NCBI GenBank assembly: GCA_017993715.1
Contig: JAGOME010000026.1
Span: 1 to 51,715 of the forward strand
Reading direction: 5' to 3'
DNA length: 51,715 nt
From: Phycicoccus sp.
Lineage (GTDB): Bacteria > Actinomycetota > Actinomycetes > Actinomycetales > Dermatophilaceae
Under the pieces are notes generated by a model. It saw only the letters and a program-made list of their open reading frames with translations. It made no database searches and was not told where the DNA came from. A program made the translations under genes and the position numbers. This document shows, one piece after another, positions 50,107-51,715 of this stretch; the first letter of the stretch is position 1; each line of letters starts with the position of its first letter.

Positions 50107-51715
50107 GTGTCTGACGCCGGCCCGAACTTCCGCGTGACCGATGACGACGGCGTGGCTGTCGTTCTCTTCGATATGCCCGGACGCAGCATGAACGTCGTCG
50201 ATGAGGCGGTTGTCACCGAACTCGCCCACGTCATCGGTCGCGCGCTCGCCGATCCTGCCGTGGTGGGGATCGTCCTGGCGTCGGGCAAGGAGCGCTCCTT
50301 TGGTGGGGGTGCGGATCTCACGGTGTTGCCGGCGATGGCCTGCGACCCGGTCGGTCTCGATGCGTTCTTGACCAGAGTCCACGACCTCATGCTCGCGATG
50401 GCCCACTCGCACAAGCCGATCGTCGCCGCCATCGACGGCTTCGCCCTTGGGGGGGCTTTCGAGCTCACGCTTGGCGCCTCAACGATCGTCACGACGGATC
50501 GGGCGATCGTCGGCTTGCCCGAGGCCACCCTCGGACTGCTCCCGGCGGGCGCCGGCACCCAGCTCTACCTGCGCCGCCTCGCCCCGGACGTGGCGGCCGA
50601 GCTGCTCATTGGCGGACGGAGGCTCGCTGCGGCCGACGCCCTCAACCTCGGGCTCGTTGACGAGGTGTTCCCGCCGGAGGAGTTGCTCGGGGCCGCCATC
50701 ACGCGCGCCCGCATCGGCCGGGTCGACCCCCACCCGTTCCCCACACCCGACCCGGCGTTGGTCGAGTCCGCCCGAGCCGGCGCCGCCCGGGTGCGCCGAC
50801 CGGTGAGCACGAATGCCGCCGCCGCCATCCTGGATTGCCTCGAACGCGGTCTCACGGTGGGCACATCGGCCGGGCTGGCGGCCGAGCGGGCCCATTTTCC
50901 TCGCGTGCTCGCCGGTGACGAGAGTGCCGCCTTGATCCACCTGTTCCACGTGGAGACCGCCGCCAAGCGCCGGTACCGCGGCGCCGCGTCGGCGCCCGAG
51001 CGTCTGGGTGTCGTCGGGGGTGGCCAGATGGGCGCCGGCATCGCCTCGACCGCCGTGGCCCATGGGCTGCCCGCGGTCGTGCGGGACATCGACCCGGAGC
51101 GGCTGGATCAGGCGCGCGAGCGGGCGGGCCAGGCCGGCCCCCACGCTGCCGACCTGCTGAGGACCACGACGGAGTGGGAGGGGTTCGCTGCTGCGGACAT
51201 CGTCGTCGAGGCCGTCCTCGAGCTGCCCGAGCTCAAGCGCGAGACGCTCAGGCTCATCGACGCCCAGGTTGGAGCGGACGCGCTCATCACGACGAACACC
51301 TCAGCGATCCCGGTCGCCAGCCTCGCCGGTGCCGTCTCCCATCCGCAGCGCTTCATGGGGACCCACTTCTTCTCGCCCGTCGAGAAGATGCCGCTGCTCG
51401 AGCTGGTGCCCCACCTCGGGACCAGCGAGGAGACGGTGGCCCGCGCCGGAGGCTTGGGCCGCGCGCTGGGCAAGGTGCCCGTCGTGGTCGCCGACTACCC
51501 CGGCTTCTACACCTCACGGGTATATGCGCGCTGGCTTATCGAGGGTCTGCGTCTCCTCGCCGATGGAGCCGATCCCGCAGCCATTGACTCCGAGGCCAAG
51601 GCGATCGGTTTCCCGGTGGGTCCGTTGCAGGCGTGCGACGAAGTCACCCTGGAGCTCGTCCGCGATGCCAGCGTCGTGCAGGTGGCGCAGCGGGTATTCC
51701 TGGATCGCCTCGACG
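50107..51715 (+). CDS. FadB-like enoyl-CoA hydratase / 3-hydroxyacyl-CoA dehydrogenase (partial, runs off window)
   Basis: 536 codons are present without a stop before the window ends. Residues 1 to about 200 form a crotonase domain (GGGADLTVLPAM; GFALGGAFELTLGA; GLPEATLGLLPAGAGTQLYLRR) with both Glu residues expected of an active hydratase. After a linker, residues from about 298 begin an NAD-binding 3-hydroxyacyl-CoA dehydrogenase domain (LGVVGGGQMGAGIA; TNTSAIPV; FMGTHFFSPVEKMPLLELV). The full multifunctional protein is about 700 aa. The GTG start has GGAGAG upstream, 56 bases after the lyase gene. Confidence 0.92.
   Translation, partial: MSDAGPNFRVTDDDGVAVVLFDMPGRSMNVVDEAVVTELAHVIGRALADPAVVGIVLASGKERSFGGGADLTVLPAMACDPVGLDAFLTRVHDLMLAMAHSHKPIVAAIDGFALGGAFELTLGASTIVTTDRAIVGLPEATLGLLPAGAGTQLYLRRLAPDVAAELLIGGRRLAAADALNLGLVDEVFPPEELLGAAITRARIGRVDPHPFPTPDPALVESARAGAARVRRPVSTNAAAAILDCLERGLTVGTSAGLAAERAHFPRVLAGDESAALIHLFHVETAAKRRYRGAASAPERLGVVGGGQMGAGIASTAVAHGLPAVVRDIDPERLDQARERAGQAGPHAADLLRTTTEWEGFAAADIVVEAVLELPELKRETLRLIDAQVGADALITTNTSAIPVASLAGAVSHPQRFMGTHFFSPVEKMPLLELVPHLGTSEETVARAGGLGRALGKVPVVVADYPGFYTSRVYARWLIEGLRLLADGADPAAIDSEAKAIGFPVGPLQACDEVTLELVRDASVVQVAQRVFLDRLD

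Larger units (their letters stand above)
1486..50817. repeat. Dispersed octamer GAATGCCG / CGGCATTC
   Basis: By eye I find about 53 copies of GAATGCC or its complement, about 49 of which continue to GAATGCCG. About 25 read on + and 28 on -. Examples on +: 1486, 5099, 11250, 12486, 19744, 25094, 25710, 25770, 30152, 33701, 44365, 50811. Examples on -: 2141, 5111, 8217, 15030, 21534, 21580, 30656, 31291, 38991, 44458, 46903. At about 70% GC, chance predicts roughly 5 heptamers and 2 octamers. In genes it appears in different frames as Asn-Ala (AAT GCC), Gly-Ile (GGC ATT) or Ala-Phe (GCA TTC), each using a codon that is rare here. That points to selection on the DNA word rather than on protein. 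A related GTATGCCG occurs about 16 times. The function is unknown. Confidence 0.75.

Noticed and set aside
1486-50817. GAATGCCG as a Chi or KOPS element
   Set aside because: Copies are almost equally divided between strands (about 25 and 28) across a 50-kb stretch, while Chi and KOPS are strongly oriented with replication.

Overview
The window is high-GC DNA from an actinomycete. Evidence: leaderless promoters of the TANNNT-N6-8-ATG/GTG type, many GTG starts and GTGA/ATGA stop-start overlaps, a mycothiol-dependent (MDMPI-type) enzyme, a TopA with a lysine-rich tail, a WS/DGAT acyltransferase, and a core order (DUF1998 helicase, topA, tmk, holB, tRNA-Thr) typical of Actinomycetota. A member of the Intrasporangiaceae/Dermatophilaceae group is my best guess, as inference only.

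Layout. (1) 1-11.2 kb: MrfA-like helicase, divergent K+-independent H+-pyrophosphatase, an NPPF-type methyltransferase, and a TetR gene with a heterodimeric ABC exporter behind an almost perfect operator. (2) 11.3-21.5 kb, light and stress: a MerR regulator with the residues of the B12 photoreceptor CarH sits back to back with a FAD oxidoreductase / DUF1365 / cyclopropane-fatty-acid-synthase operon. One palindrome covers both -35 boxes. A DUF1295 membrane protein follows the regulator, and an ECF42 sigma factor with its DGPF partner, a DNA photolyase and a DODA-type dioxygenase lie next to it. (3) 21.7-30.1 kb, core: topA, an unknown protein with no clear start, a TipAS-type MerR with a tipA-like operator, tmk, holB, a secreted tripeptidyl-peptidase-like lipoprotein, a VOC protein and tRNA-Thr(CGT). 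(4) 30.1-31.8 kb: a scrambled region beside the tRNA, with two families of direct repeats and a decayed second copy of a small membrane-protein gene. (5) 31.8-51.7 kb, lipid and CoA metabolism: a WS/DGAT with a histone-H1-like tail, a 51-bp x 3 tandem repeat, then a sulfatase and CoA-transferase divergent from a long operon. That operon holds an HpaB-family flavoprotein, three acyl-CoA dehydrogenases, a homogentisate-dioxygenase-like protein, an alpha/beta hydrolase, an acyl-CoA ligase, a thiolase, an SDR, a crotonase, an HMG-CoA-lyase-like enzyme and a FadB-like protein cut by the window end. A TetR gene lies at the divergence point, and a similar operator-like sequence also precedes the WS/DGAT gene.

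The most unusual signal crosses all regions. The octamer GAATGCCG (either strand) occurs about 49 times, roughly once per kb, in genes and spacers and with no strand preference. It forces rare codons in several reading frames. One inverted pair forms the hppA terminator stem, as DNA-uptake sequences do in Neisseria and Haemophilus.
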